A stretch of DNA of 64,000 nucleotides from Luteolibacter sp. Y139 (GTDB lineage: Bacteria > Verrucomicrobiota > Verrucomicrobiia > Verrucomicrobiales > Akkermansiaceae): the NCBI RefSeq assembly GCF_038066715.1, contig NZ_JBBUKT010000009.1:186001-250000 (forward strand), read 5' to 3'. The notes under the pieces were generated by a model. The model did not search any database. It was given only the letters and a program-made list of their open reading frames with translations, and was not told the origin of the DNA. Both the position numbers and the translations under genes were made by a program. Shown here piece by piece: positions 51,238-61,010 of this stretch. Position 1 is the stretch's first letter. The number at the start of each line of letters is the position of its first letter.

Positions 51238-54200
51238 CTACGGCTGCAAAGCTTCGACGCGGAAGAACAACTTCGCTCCCGGGGCTGGCGGGACATAGGT
51301 CACGGTCACCGTTTCGTAGTCCGTGCCGGGGATCGGCGTGTGGATCACATTGGTGATATTCGGACTGGCATTGGTCCAATTGGTCAGATTGTTGGCGACC
51401 TGCACCTGATAGGTGGCACCGGCAGGAGCCTGGCGGGCCTTGTAGCTGAGCGTCACGCTGCCATTCGCCGCGCGGGTGAATGGAACCGGGAAGACATTCG
51501 ACTTCAAGGGATCGCCACCGAAGGCGAACTCGCCGAAGTTGGTGGTGCCATCGTGTTCCGGATCGAGGTCGGGCCCGTGAAGATACGACAGGCCCGGCAG
51601 GTAGGTGGCGAGCCATTGGTCGTAGGGCGGCAGGGCATCGCTTTCCTGGGACAGGCCGGTGACTTCCGCAGCGGACAGCGCGCGGTTATAGATGCGGATC
51701 TGATCGAGATCGCCCTCGTAGCTGGCAGCGGCATTGCCCGGCGTGGCGCCGATGCAGAGGACGGGATTGGCACTCAGGGTGGCGAGGCTGCCGGTGCGCG
51801 TCGCTTCCAGCGCGCCATTGATGTAGATCTTCATTTCGCCGGTCGTCTTCACGCGAGTGCAGGCGACGTGGACCCAGTTGCCGGTGTTCACCGCACTGGT
51901 GGCGTGGAGAATCTGGTTCGCTCCACCCGAGCCGAGGCCGGTCTGGAAGGAGACGCGGTTGATGCCGGCATCCTGAGTGCCAGCGATCAGGAAATCGGTG
52001 GCGGCTCCCGGACTGTCGGCATTGAAGATGGCGAGGCCGTTCGGCGGATTGGTGGTGGCAGGGAAGGCGCGGGTGGTGCGCATCCAGAAGCTGACGGTGA
52101 AGTCATTCGGTGCGACGTTCGCCATGGTGATGCGTTCGTCGGTATTATCGAAGTGCAGCGCGTTGCCGAACTTTCCGGCGATGTGGTCGCCTGCTTCGAT
52201 GTCCACCAGCGTGCCATGATTTTCCGCCGGCGAGCTGTCCACCGCGGTCGTGCCGGTGGTTTCATCCAGCTTCAGCCACGCGAGCAAGCCGACATCATTG
52301 ATGACCACGGTGTGGCTGGCCGAGGCGTAGTTGCCGTGACTGCTGGCCTGCGCTTTGTCGGCGGGGAGACTCACCACGATCTGATTCGAGCTCGGTGTGA
52401 TGGTGAGCACGTAGTTCGCACCGCTGCCGGTCAAGCCGGTGGCATTCCCACCGGTGATCGAGAAATCGCCGGTGGTGAGACCGGTGACGGATTCAGTGAA
52501 ATGCACGTCCACCGTGAAGGGGCCTCCCGCGCTGGCGGGAGCGACAAGCTCCACACCGGGCGCGGATGGCAGGGAGAGAATCCAATTGGAGATGACCTGC
52601 GCCGCCTGATCATCCACCACGTTTTTCGCCAGCGGTGGCATCTTGATCAGACCGGTGGTCCCGTGGCGGATCTTCAGCATCGAGAGACTGAGATTGCCGG
52701 GAGTGATGACCCTTTCGGCCGCGGGCTCGACGAGCGGGCCTTGGATCAAGCCTTGCTCGGAAAGCGGCGTGGTGAGGCGTGCGTCAAAGAGCGCGCGCAC
52801 GCCATTCGGACGGTGGCATTGCGAGCAGTTCGAGTCGATGTACGAGCGGACTCGTGATTCGAGCGAGGCGGTGGTGTCGTTGATATTGCGACTCTTCAGG
52901 TACCACGGCAGGAACTCCGGTTTGTAGTTCGAGTCGAACCAGCCAAGGCTCGCCAAGGTCTCAAGCTGGTTGGAGGTGCGGCCGGTCTTGGCGTAGGTGA
53001 GGTCGCCATTGAGCTGCCACGTCTTGAGGCCGAGCACGTGACCGGCATTGGAATTGTGGCAAATGCGGCAGTCGGTGCGGCTCGGGTAGTCCCACTTCTG
53101 GACATGCGTGCCGCCGCCGGCTTCAGTGATGGTGATGTCCTCGCTCAGGCCGGCGGGCAAGAGGTCGGCATCACTACCATCGGCGCGCCACTTGTAGGTG
53201 ACTCCATAGGGCTCACCACTCGCGGGCATCACGATGAAGCGCGTCTCCAGCCGCTTGTGAATGGATGGGTTCGCTTCATTGGTCGGCAGCTCGAAGTGCT
53301 TGATGAACACCGTGCCGGCCGGGAACGACCATGGGCCTTCCGGATTGAAGCCGATCTTTTCCTGCGGAGTGTTGTGAGTGCCGTCATTCGGCAGGGCGAT
53401 CCAGCGCTGCTTCGCTGCACCGTCAGACCATAGCGGTGCATTCACCGTGTAAGGGATCACTCCCGGAGCCGGGGTGAGGGTGGCGAGATTGGTAAACGCG
53501 CCGGTTTCAGAAAGCAGCGCGGGCGGATTGCTCACGACTACCACCGGTTGCCACGGCTGGGTGGCATAGAGGAACTGGCTCGGGGTAAGAGCTGAGTTCG
53601 CGATGCGAACCTCGTCGAAGGTGGAATCAGCGACCCAGTCGGCGGCGTTTCCATTGTACATGCCGCGGCCGAGCGTCCACACCCCGGACTGGAGATTGCC
53701 GACGTAGCCGGTGACTTGGCCCTTCTGGACGTAGCTACCGCCCTCGTAGGAATAGACGGTCAGCGTGCCGGTGGAAACATTGCCGACGATGGCGAGGTGA
53801 TACCAGCGGTCAGTGGTTTCGAAGACCGAGTCGTCGAAGATCTCGATGGCGTTCGAGCGCCACTGCTGGGTCGCCGGATTAAGCGTGCGGACATTGAGGA
53901 AGAGGTCGCCATCATCGAGCGGCACGCCGGGATTGGCCGTGGCGTCATTGCGGCCCCAGCGCATCAGGCGGAAGGGCTGGATCGGTGGACCATTTTCGCC
54001 GCCTTCGGGGACGACGCCGGTGGTGCCATCGAGGCCCATGAAGCACTGGTAGCCGCCGCCCAAGGTGCTGACCACCGGATGGAAACTGAGTTCGATGGTG
54101 AAGTTGTCCAGCTTGCCCAGCTTCTCGGACATGTAGAGGTCGCCATTCGCATTGCCCGGATAGCCATCGCCATCAGCCGAGCCAACGATATGGACGCCGG

Positions 54201-55809
54201 AAGTATTGGACGCCGCGCCGACCGGCGTGAGGCCGTTGGATGCCGCGTAGCGCGTATTGGCGGAAGTGGTGTTGTCATCCCATGCGAGCATCTTGATGCC
54301 GTTGTCGATCACGTCGACGGTGGCATTGTCGGGATTTTCGGAAACGTAGCCGGAGGTATTCGAGGCGGCCTGGTCTTCGAAGCGGTACCACACCGGATTG
54401 GTGGTCGCAGGAGGAACCAGCGCGAGCTTCATGAAGCGGCCGCGGGTGCCGGTGCCATTGATCTTGATGAAGACCGGCTCGCCTGACTGGTCCTTTCCGA
54501 TGGTGGAGGTGCCGCTGTAAACGCTGCCGCTCGGCATGTCGGTCAGGTAGGTCGCGGTGGCGGCGGTTTGTCCTGCATTGAGGCTGAATGCGCGGATGCG
54601 GCCGCTGACATTGTCCACCGTGATGAATTTCCCGGTGAGTTCCGGATGGGCGGTGCCGCGATAGACGAAGCCGCCGACCTGGCAGCCATCCGGCCCGGCG
54701 GCGTGAAGGACGTCCCAGACCGGCTCCTTCAGCGTGCCATAGATGGTCGCGGGCTGGGCTTGGGGGCCGGCGACGGTGCCCTCGCGGAAGGGCCAGCCGT
54801 AGTTTGCGCCCTTGGTGAGAATGCTCAGCTCCTCGCTGGTGTCCTGGCCGCTTTCGCCGATCCACGTCGTCTGTGTGGCGGCGTCATAGGAGAAGCGGTA
54901 AGGCTGGCGCAGGCCGATGGCGTAGAACTCCTCCAGGTAGAGCTTGCCCGGGGTGATGAAGGGATTGTCCGCGGGGATCGAGTAGCCGGTGGTGACGCTA
55001 TTCGGCCAACCGGCGGGCATGGTGAGCTGCGCTGGCTGGCGGCGCGTGGTCACCGGTTGGTTGCCGGCCTTGTTGTCCACGTCGATACGGAGGATGCCGG
55101 AGAACAGGCGGTTATCGATCTTCTGGCCGACATTGTACTGGTCGTTCGCGCCGCCTTCATCGCCGATGGCGGCGTAGAGGTAGCCGTCCGGGCCGAACAT
55201 CATGCAGCCGCTGTCGTGGAATTCCTGGCGGTCGTACTGCTGGATGAGGACCAGCTCGGTATTCGGGTCGGCTGCCTGGGTGCCATCCGGCACCGTGAAG
55301 CGGGACAGGCGCCAGTAGGCCTGATGGCCGTCGCCGCCGGTGGACGGCGCCCACTTATAGGTGACGTAGACGTAGCCGCGGTTCGGATTTCCCGCGACGC
55401 CGAAGCTGGGGTGGAAGACCAGCCAAGTCATCCCGCAGTCGCTGGAAGTGAAGGTCCGCGAGCGGATGTCCAGGAAGGTGTCCATGGTAGCCACCGCCGG
55501 ATTGTCATCGAACAAAAGGATCCGTCCCTCCTTGGCTACACAGAGCAGCTTGTTCGTCCCCGGATAAGGAGTCAGGTGCGTCGGCAGGTTGATATTGATG
55601 CCGGTGTAGGTCTCCTGGACGGTCCACTCGCCCGCGGAGCTGGGCTCCGTGGTGGGGAAATTCCCGTTCAGATACGGAGCAATCGCCTCGGGTGCGTCGA
55701 GCCCGGGCTGGGCGTACGCATTTCCGAAGACGAGGAGGCTCGCGGTCGCACAAACAAGGGACGTCGCAGACAGGGACCGACCTGCCCGGACGAGGGCGCT
55801 AAGGGACAT
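51238..55809 (-). CDS. modular secreted sorbosone-dehydrogenase / diheme cytochrome / LamG giant
   Basis: The 1523-residue protein has a signal peptide (about 1-33). A glucose/sorbosone dehydrogenase propeller follows (about 35-460; SDCGMTWLVFHPSFG, GDEGGANDQYNVG, GESGQDTSEELS). A LamG-like domain occupies about 480-770. A cytochrome-like region (about 790-1120) has two heme motifs, CRICH near 911 and CSQCH near 992. An Ig-like part follows (FTVDVHFTESVTGLTTGDFS), then a second LamG domain (about 1230-1430) and a C-terminal module. It resembles SO_2930-type diheme proteins fused to dehydrogenase domains. It is probably an extracellular sugar oxidase that passes electrons along its own hemes. 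Confidence 0.85.
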   Translation of the reverse strand: MSLSALVRAGRSLSATSLVCATASLLVFGNAYAQPGLDAPEAIAPYLNGNFPTTEPSSAGEWTVQETYTGININLPTHLTPYPGTNKLLCVAKEGRILLFDDNPAVATMDTFLDIRSRTFTSSDCGMTWLVFHPSFGVAGNPNRGYVYVTYKWAPSTGGDGHQAYWRLSRFTVPDGTQAADPNTELVLIQQYDRQEFHDSGCMMFGPDGYLYAAIGDEGGANDQYNVGQKIDNRLFSGILRIDVDNKAGNQPVTTRRQPAQLTMPAGWPNSVTTGYSIPADNPFITPGKLYLEEFYAIGLRQPYRFSYDAATQTTWIGESGQDTSEELSILTKGANYGWPFREGTVAGPQAQPATIYGTLKEPVWDVLHAAGPDGCQVGGFVYRGTAHPELTGKFITVDNVSGRIRAFSLNAGQTAATATYLTDMPSGSVYSGTSTIGKDQSGEPVFIKINGTGTRGRFMKLALVPPATTNPVWYRFEDQAASNTSGYVSENPDNATVDVIDNGIKMLAWDDNTTSANTRYAASNGLTPVGAASNTSGVHIVGSADGDGYPGNANGDLYMSEKLGKLDNFTIELSFHPVVSTLGGGYQCFMGLDGTTGVVPEGGENGPPIQPFRLMRWGRNDATANPGVPLDDGDLFLNVRTLNPATQQWRSNAIEIFDDSVFETTDRWYHLAIVGNVSTGTLTVYSYEGGSYVQKGQVTGYVGNLQSGVWTLGRGMYNGNAADWVADSTFDEVRIANSALTPSQFLYATQPWQPVVVVSNPPALLSETGAFTNLATLTPAPGVIPYTVNAPLWSDGAAKQRWIALPNDGTHNTPQEKIGFNPEGPWSFPAGTVFIKHFELPTNEANPSIHKRLETRFIVMPASGEPYGVTYKWRADGSDADLLPAGLSEDITITEAGGGTHVQKWDYPSRTDCRICHNSNAGHVLGLKTWQLNGDLTYAKTGRTSNQLETLASLGWFDSNYKPEFLPWYLKSRNINDTTASLESRVRSYIDSNCSQCHRPNGVRALFDARLTTPLSEQGLIQGPLVEPAAERVITPGNLSLSMLKIRHGTTGLIKMPPLAKNVVDDQAAQVISNWILSLPSAPGVELVAPASAGGPFTVDVHFTESVTGLTTGDFSITGGNATGLTGSGANYVLTITPSSNQIVVSLPADKAQASSHGNYASASHTVVINDVGLLAWLKLDETTGTTAVDSSPAENHGTLVDIEAGDHIAGKFGNALHFDNTDERITMANVAPNDFTVSFWMRTTRAFPATTNPPNGLAIFNADSPGAATDFLIAGTQDAGINRVSFQTGLGSGGANQILHATSAVNTGNWVHVACTRVKTTGEMKIYINGALEATRTGSLATLSANPVLCIGATPGNAAASYEGDLDQIRIYNRALSAAEVTGLSQESDALPPYDQWLATYLPGLSYLHGPDLDPEHDGTTNFGEFAFGGDPLKSNVFPVPFTRAANGSVTLSYKARQAPAGATYQVQVANNLTNWTNASPNITNVIHTPIPGTDYETVTVTYVPPAPGAKLFFRVEALQP

Positions 55810-55911
55810 GGGTTTTTGGGTTGGCTGGGGGCCGAATCAGCTACTACGGACGAACGTTTGAATTAGCAAACGCGTTTTTTGGAACGCCGTCTGACAGAAG
55901 CGTCACAAAAT

Positions 55912-58900
55912 TCAGGCTTCGTCTTTCGCTGATCTAACGGTCTCCAGCGCCATTTTCACCGCCTCCCCGGTGCAGGGGGACGGCAGGTCAAAGTCCCCAC
56001 TTGTTCTAAACGCCGCCACGGCATCGCGGAGGGCTTCCCGGACGGAAATGGCCAGCATCAGGGGGGGCTCGCCGACGGCCTTGCTGCCGTGGATGGTCCG
56101 GGCTTGGGTGGCGTCCTTGAGAAGTGCGACGCGGAAATCCTCCGGCGCGTCGCTGATGGCGGGGATGGCGTAGGTGCTGGCGCTGTGGGACAGCAGCACA
56201 CCCTTCGGGTTCCACTTCAGCTCCTCGCAGGTCAGCCAGCCCATGCCTTGGACGAAGCCGCCTTCGATCTGGCCGCGGTCCACTGCGGCGTTCAGCGAGT
56301 CGCCGACGTCGTGGAGGATATCCACCCGCTTCACGCGGTGCATGCCGGTGAAGCCATCGACCTCCACTTCGCTGACGGACGCGCCGCAGGCGAAGTAATG
56401 GAAGGGTCGACCCTTGCCGACGTTCCAGTCCCACTTCAGGTCGGGCGTTGCGTAAAAGCCCGCAGCCGAGAGGGAGATGCGCCGGGTGTAGGCGATGCCG
56501 GCGAGCTGGTCGATGGGCACGCTTCCCTGCGGTCCCTTCGCATCGCCGTTTTCAAAGACGATCTCCTCAGGCTGGCACTCCAGCTTTTCCGCAGCGAGCG
56601 GGGCGAGGCGTTCGCGGAGCTGGCGGCAGGCGTCGGCGACGGCCATGCCATTGAGGTCCGAGCCGGAGCTGGCGGCGGTGGCCGAGGTGTTCGGCACCTT
56701 GTCGGTGCGGGTGTGCATCAGGCGGATCTTCTCCGCGGGCAGCCCGAGTTCCCTCATGGTCACGCCGAGGATCTTCGTGTGCAGGCCTTGGCCCATCTCG
56801 GTGCCACCGTGGTTCACCTGCACCGAGCCGTCGGTGTACATCAACACGAGGGCACCGGCCTGATTGTAGTGGGTGAGGGTGAAGCTGATCCCGAACTTCA
56901 CCGGCGTGATGGCGAGACCGCGCTTGCGATGGGGATTGGTGGCATTCCAGACATCGATGTCTTTCCGGCGTTGGGAAAACTCCGAGGATTCTAGTAGTTC
57001 GCTCCAGATGCGATGGATGCGGTTGTCGCCGATTTCCTCGCCGTAGTGGGTGGTATTCGTCTCGCCGGTGCCGTGGTAGAAGTTGCGCGCGCGGATTTCC
57101 TCGGCAGGCAGGCCGAGCTTGAGCGCGATGCGGCCGATGATCTCCTCGATGACCAGCATGCCCTGCGGCCCGCCGAAGCCGCGGAACGCGGTGTTCGAGA
57201 CGGTGTGGGTCTTGGCGACGCGGCCCTCGAAGCGCTCGTGCGGGATGTAGTAGGCGTTATCGAGGTGGAAGATCGCGCGGTCGGTGACGGGCTGCGAGAG
57301 ATCGAGCGACCAGCCGCCGTCGGAGAAGAGCTGTGCGTCCAGTGCGTGGAGCTTTCCGGAGTCGTCATAGCCAACCTTGTAGCGAGCGAGAAAGGGGTGA
57401 CGCTTGCCGGTGGAACTCATGTCCTCGTCGCGGTCGAGTTGCCAGCGGACTGGCTTGCCAGTCTTCACCGCAGCCAAGGCACACAGCGCGGCGATGGCAT
57501 TGCCCTGCGTTTCCTTTCCGCCGAAGCCCCCGCCCATGCGCGGTGACTCGACCACCACGTGATGACGCGCCAGGCCGAGCACCTCCGCGACAATCGTTTG
57601 GATCTCGGAAGGATGCTGGGTGGAACTCGCGACGTGGACTCCACCCTCGCCATCGCTTTCCGCCCATGCGGCGTGGGTCTCCAAATAGAAGTGCTCTTGT
57701 CCGCCGAAGCTAAATTCTCCTTCCAACAGGTGTGTCGATTCCTTCAGTCCGGTCTCCACGTCGCCTCGGCCCAGCACGTGTGGGTCGGTGTGGAATGAAT
57801 TGGCGGCGATGGCTTGGGAGATGCCGAGCAATGGCGGCAGTTCATCCACTTCGATGACAGCCTTCTCCGCGGCGATGCGGCAGGCTTCGAGTGATTCGCC
57901 GACGACCAGCGCGATGACCTGGCCGTGAAAGAGGATCTCATGTTCGGCGAGCAAGGGCTCGTCATGGCGGACGGGTCCGCTGTTGTTGGCTCCGGGAATG
58001 TCTTCCGCCGTGAGAACCACGGAGACGCCGGGCGACGACTTCACGGCTGCGAGGTCGATGCTGCGGAGCGTTCCGTGGGCGACCTTTGAGCGGATGGCCC
58101 AGACTTCCTGCATCGAGCGGCCAAGAGCCGTGTCGTGAACGTATCGGGCGCCACCCGTGACATGGCCGGCTGCGCTTTCATGCGGGATGCCGTGACCGCC
58201 GGAGAATGTGGCCGATGGTTTCGATGGCTCCGGTGCTTCACCGGCGACAAACTTCTCGAACAAGCCTCTCACGATGGAGCGGCGATAGCTGGCGCTGGAG
58301 CGAACGTCATCCAGCGGAGTGAAGGTCTTTTCCAACAGATCGAGGACGTCCTCATGCGCGGCAAGTGACCGTCCGATGAGAGCGCCTTCCGCAGCGGTGG
58401 CGCGCAGGGGCCTTTCCGCAACACCGCCGAAGGCGAGTCGCGCTTCGGTAATGAGACCTGCGGCATCAGTCACGATGCGGATGCCCGCGGCGACGATGGA
58501 AATGTCCATCTCGCGGCGCTTGGAGACCTTGAAGAAGGCGACGCGGCCGGAAGGCTTTCGCGGGATACGGATGGCGCGGATCAGCTCATCCGGGCGCAGC
58601 ACCGTCTTGCGATAGCCGATGAAGAAATCGGCGATAGGCACCTCGCGTTCGCCTTCGGGCGAGACGAGCAAGAGCACCGCATCGAGTGCCATCAGGATGG
58701 GGGCGCTGTCACCAATCGGTGAGGCGGTCGCGAGATTGCCGCCGAGGGTTGCGCGGTGGCGGATCTGCCGGGAGGCAAACCATCGGAACATTTCGTCGAG
58801 CGCCGGGATCTCACCGCCGAGCGCGTCTTGGATATCGGTCAGCCGTGCCGAGCCGCCGATTTCCCACTCATGCTCGTGGCGGCGGATCACGGCGAGCTCG

Positions 58901-59610
58901 CGCACGCCATCGAGCGAGATGAGGACGCTGGGTCGCAGGTGGCGCTTATTCACCAGCACCGCAACTTCGGTGGCTCCGGCGACGAAGGTCGCTTCGGGGT
59001 GCTGCTTCTTGAAGGCGAGGACGTCGGAGATTCGATCCGGCCGGAGGAAGAGGCCGCCGTCGGGATGGCTGGCGAATGGTGGCGGAGGAACTTCACCGGG
59101 CTTCATCCATGTCTCCCACGCCTCACCGTTTTCCTTTTCTAACAATGCCTGCTGCATCGCCTCACGGATCGGGCGGTAGCCGGTGCAGCGGCAGAGGTTC
59201 CCACAGAGCTGATCGGAAATGTCCTCGTCCGTGGTGGTCCCGCGCTGCCAGGCCTCGGTCATCGAAGCGATGAAGCCGGGCGTGCAGTAGCCGCACTGGG
59301 AGCCATTGCAGGTGACCATCGCGGTTTGTACCGGGTGGAGTTCGCCGTCCTTGCCGATGCCTTCCGCCGTGCGGATCTCGCGACCGGCGAAGGAATGGAC
59401 GAAGGCGAGGCAGGCATTCACCGATCTCGGCTGTCCTCCCGGCTCTAACAAGAGCACCGAGCACGCGCCGCAGTCGCCTTCATTGCATCCGCACTTGGTG
59501 CCGGTCATTCCATTCCGGCGGAGGAAATCGAGGACTGTCTCGTGAAGCGGAACCCGCGAGACATCGTGGGCCTGGCCATTGATTCGCAGGATGGACGGGT
59601 TTCCGGACAC
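55912..59610 (-). CDS. xdh: single-chain xanthine dehydrogenase (2Fe-2S/FAD/Moco)
   Basis: The GTG at 59610 gives 1232 residues that combine all three parts of xanthine dehydrogenase, which oxidises hypoxanthine and xanthine to urate. The N-terminal 2Fe-2S domains have clusters Cys40/42/47/50 and Cys106/109/140/142. An FAD-binding domain lies at about 190-470 (VAGATEVAVLVNK, TLGGNLATASPIGD). The molybdopterin part (from about 480) shows GGGFGGKE, DRDEDM, TAFRGFGGPQG and the C-terminal catalytic segment VGEPPL. The DRDED and AFRGF regions correspond to the purine-binding Glu and Arg of mammalian XDH by eye. Many bacteria split this enzyme into XdhA and XdhB; here it is fused as in animals and plants. 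Confidence 0.92.
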   Translation of the reverse strand: MSGNPSILRINGQAHDVSRVPLHETVLDFLRRNGMTGTKCGCNEGDCGACSVLLLEPGGQPRSVNACLAFVHSFAGREIRTAEGIGKDGELHPVQTAMVTCNGSQCGYCTPGFIASMTEAWQRGTTTDEDISDQLCGNLCRCTGYRPIREAMQQALLEKENGEAWETWMKPGEVPPPPFASHPDGGLFLRPDRISDVLAFKKQHPEATFVAGATEVAVLVNKRHLRPSVLISLDGVRELAVIRRHEHEWEIGGSARLTDIQDALGGEIPALDEMFRWFASRQIRHRATLGGNLATASPIGDSAPILMALDAVLLLVSPEGEREVPIADFFIGYRKTVLRPDELIRAIRIPRKPSGRVAFFKVSKRREMDISIVAAGIRIVTDAAGLITEARLAFGGVAERPLRATAAEGALIGRSLAAHEDVLDLLEKTFTPLDDVRSSASYRRSIVRGLFEKFVAGEAPEPSKPSATFSGGHGIPHESAAGHVTGGARYVHDTALGRSMQEVWAIRSKVAHGTLRSIDLAAVKSSPGVSVVLTAEDIPGANNSGPVRHDEPLLAEHEILFHGQVIALVVGESLEACRIAAEKAVIEVDELPPLLGISQAIAANSFHTDPHVLGRGDVETGLKESTHLLEGEFSFGGQEHFYLETHAAWAESDGEGGVHVASSTQHPSEIQTIVAEVLGLARHHVVVESPRMGGGFGGKETQGNAIAALCALAAVKTGKPVRWQLDRDEDMSSTGKRHPFLARYKVGYDDSGKLHALDAQLFSDGGWSLDLSQPVTDRAIFHLDNAYYIPHERFEGRVAKTHTVSNTAFRGFGGPQGMLVIEEIIGRIALKLGLPAEEIRARNFYHGTGETNTTHYGEEIGDNRIHRIWSELLESSEFSQRRKDIDVWNATNPHRKRGLAITPVKFGISFTLTHYNQAGALVLMYTDGSVQVNHGGTEMGQGLHTKILGVTMRELGLPAEKIRLMHTRTDKVPNTSATAASSGSDLNGMAVADACRQLRERLAPLAAEKLECQPEEIVFENGDAKGPQGSVPIDQLAGIAYTRRISLSAAGFYATPDLKWDWNVGKGRPFHYFACGASVSEVEVDGFTGMHRVKRVDILHDVGDSLNAAVDRGQIEGGFVQGMGWLTCEELKWNPKGVLLSHSASTYAIPAISDAPEDFRVALLKDATQARTIHGSKAVGEPPLMLAISVREALRDAVAAFRTSGDFDLPSPCTGEAVKMALETVRSAKDEA

Positions 59611-59672
59611 GGCGGCAGTCTAGCAATCCCTTGGCCAGAATCACGCGCCAGTTTGCACCGGGCCGCGCTTGC

Positions 59673-60905
59673 TCATTTCACGCTCAGCTCCTTGAGGCAC
59701 TCCTTCAGGACCGCGACTCCCTTCGCGATCGCTTCCGGCGAGCTGTATTCGTCCGGCCGGTGGCTGTAGCCCTTGTAGCAGGGGATGAAAATCATCGTCG
59801 TGGGGCAGATGCGGGCCATGAACAGCGAGTCGTGGTAGGCGCGGCTGATCATCCGCTGGCAGCTGAAACCCGCGGCCTTGGCCTTGCTTTCCGCCAATGC
59901 GACCAGGGTCGGCTCGCAGATCGCGGGCGGGTCTTGGTTGATGACCTGCCAGTCGATTTCGATGCCGCGACGCCCGCAGATCTCGCGGGTGCCGTCGCCG
60001 ATCTTGCCCAGCGCCTTGTCGCGGGCCTCGCGATTCGTGTCGCGGAAATCCACCTCCATTTTCACATCGCAGGGGATGCTATTGATCGCACCGGGTTTCA
60101 CCTCCACCAGCCCGCAGGTGCCAACGGTGTCCGGGCTGCCGCTTTCGAGGGCGGCGCGTTCCACCAGCAGGGCGATCTCGGCGGCGGCGAGGAAGGCATC
60201 CCGGCGGTCCTTCATCAGCACCGCGCCGGCATGGCCGCCGGAACCCTTCAAGAGCAGCCGGAAGGCAGACGGTGCCGCGATTTTCTCAACGATCCCGATG
60301 TCGAGTTGCGCGGCTTCCAGCAGCGGCCCCTGCTCGATGTGCAGCTCTACAAAGGCCGAGTAGGAGAGCGAAGAAACTTTCACGGCGCCCAGATCGCCTC
60401 GGCAGCCAGCGGCCTCGCGCAGCTCATCGAGCGAACGACCATCGGGATCGCGCAGCGTCCGGGCATCGTCGGGCGAGGTGGTGCCAGCCATCAGGCGGCT
60501 GCCGAGACAGCCGATGCCAAAGCGCGTCGGCTCCTCCGAGGTGAACATGATCAGCTCAATGCTCCGCTTCGGCTCGTGACCTGCTTCCTTGAGCTGGCGC
60601 ATCGCCTCCAAGCCTCCAAGCACGCCGACGACGCCATCGTACTTGCCGGCGTTCGGGATAGCATCGGTGTGCGAGCCGGTGGCCACGGCGGGCAGGCAGG
60701 GCTCGTCGCCCTCCCAGCGGATGAGGAGATTGCCGGCGGGATCGGAGCGGACAAAGAAACCGGCCTCCTTCGCCTTTGCCATCAGCCACTGCCGCGCCGC
60801 GATGTCCTCCGCCGAGAACAAGACCCGCGTCACCGCCGGAGCCGGGTGGGCGGAAATTGCAGCGAGCTCGTCGATCTCGCGGTCGAGGCGGGAGATGGCA
60901 GTCAT
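59673..60905 (-). CDS. M20-family amidohydrolase, probably ureidoglycolate amidohydrolase
   Basis: The 410-residue cytoplasmic protein is a two-zinc M20 hydrolase of the allantoate/ureidoglycolate/N-carbamoyl-amino-acid group. Zinc ligands are His79 (GSHTD), Asp90 (KYDGVVG), Glu124/125 (TSEEPTRFG), His near 187 (ELHIEQGP) and a C-terminal His (YSHRPDEYS). The segment AYHDSLFMARICP resembles plant ureidoglycolate amidohydrolase (UAH) more than allantoate amidohydrolase, where SGAGHDA is expected. UAH releases ammonia and CO2 from ureidoglycolate to give glyoxylate. It lies 62 bp upstream of xdh on the same strand. Confidence 0.78.
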   Translation of the reverse strand: MTAISRLDREIDELAAISAHPAPAVTRVLFSAEDIAARQWLMAKAKEAGFFVRSDPAGNLLIRWEGDEPCLPAVATGSHTDAIPNAGKYDGVVGVLGGLEAMRQLKEAGHEPKRSIELIMFTSEEPTRFGIGCLGSRLMAGTTSPDDARTLRDPDGRSLDELREAAGCRGDLGAVKVSSLSYSAFVELHIEQGPLLEAAQLDIGIVEKIAAPSAFRLLLKGSGGHAGAVLMKDRRDAFLAAAEIALLVERAALESGSPDTVGTCGLVEVKPGAINSIPCDVKMEVDFRDTNREARDKALGKIGDGTREICGRRGIEIDWQVINQDPPAICEPTLVALAESKAKAAGFSCQRMISRAYHDSLFMARICPTTMIFIPCYKGYSHRPDEYSSPEAIAKGVAVLKECLKELSVK

Positions 60906-61010
60906 CGGTTAGAGCATGGGCAGGAAGCGTGCCGGAAGGGAAGCCATGTTCCGGCCGAATCAAGTTCCAGCTTGGCCGGATCCCTGCCGAAACCTAGACA
61001 GGTTCTCAGG

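Noticed and set aside
51184-52857. 557-codon plus-strand frame antisense to the sorbosone-dehydrogenase giant
   Set aside because: Antisense shadow; sense gene has clear domains and heme motifs.
55855-55880. CGTTTG/CAAACG hairpin followed by CGTTTTTT on the plus strand
   Set aside because: Looks like a terminator, but no plus-strand gene ends there; it is in the promoter region of the minus-strand sorbosone-dehydrogenase gene and the stem is only 6 bp.
59631-61010. Plus-strand frame running antisense over the UAH gene into 61011-61670
   Set aside because: Only the last 219 codons look like a protein; the rest is antisense to a well-supported gene.
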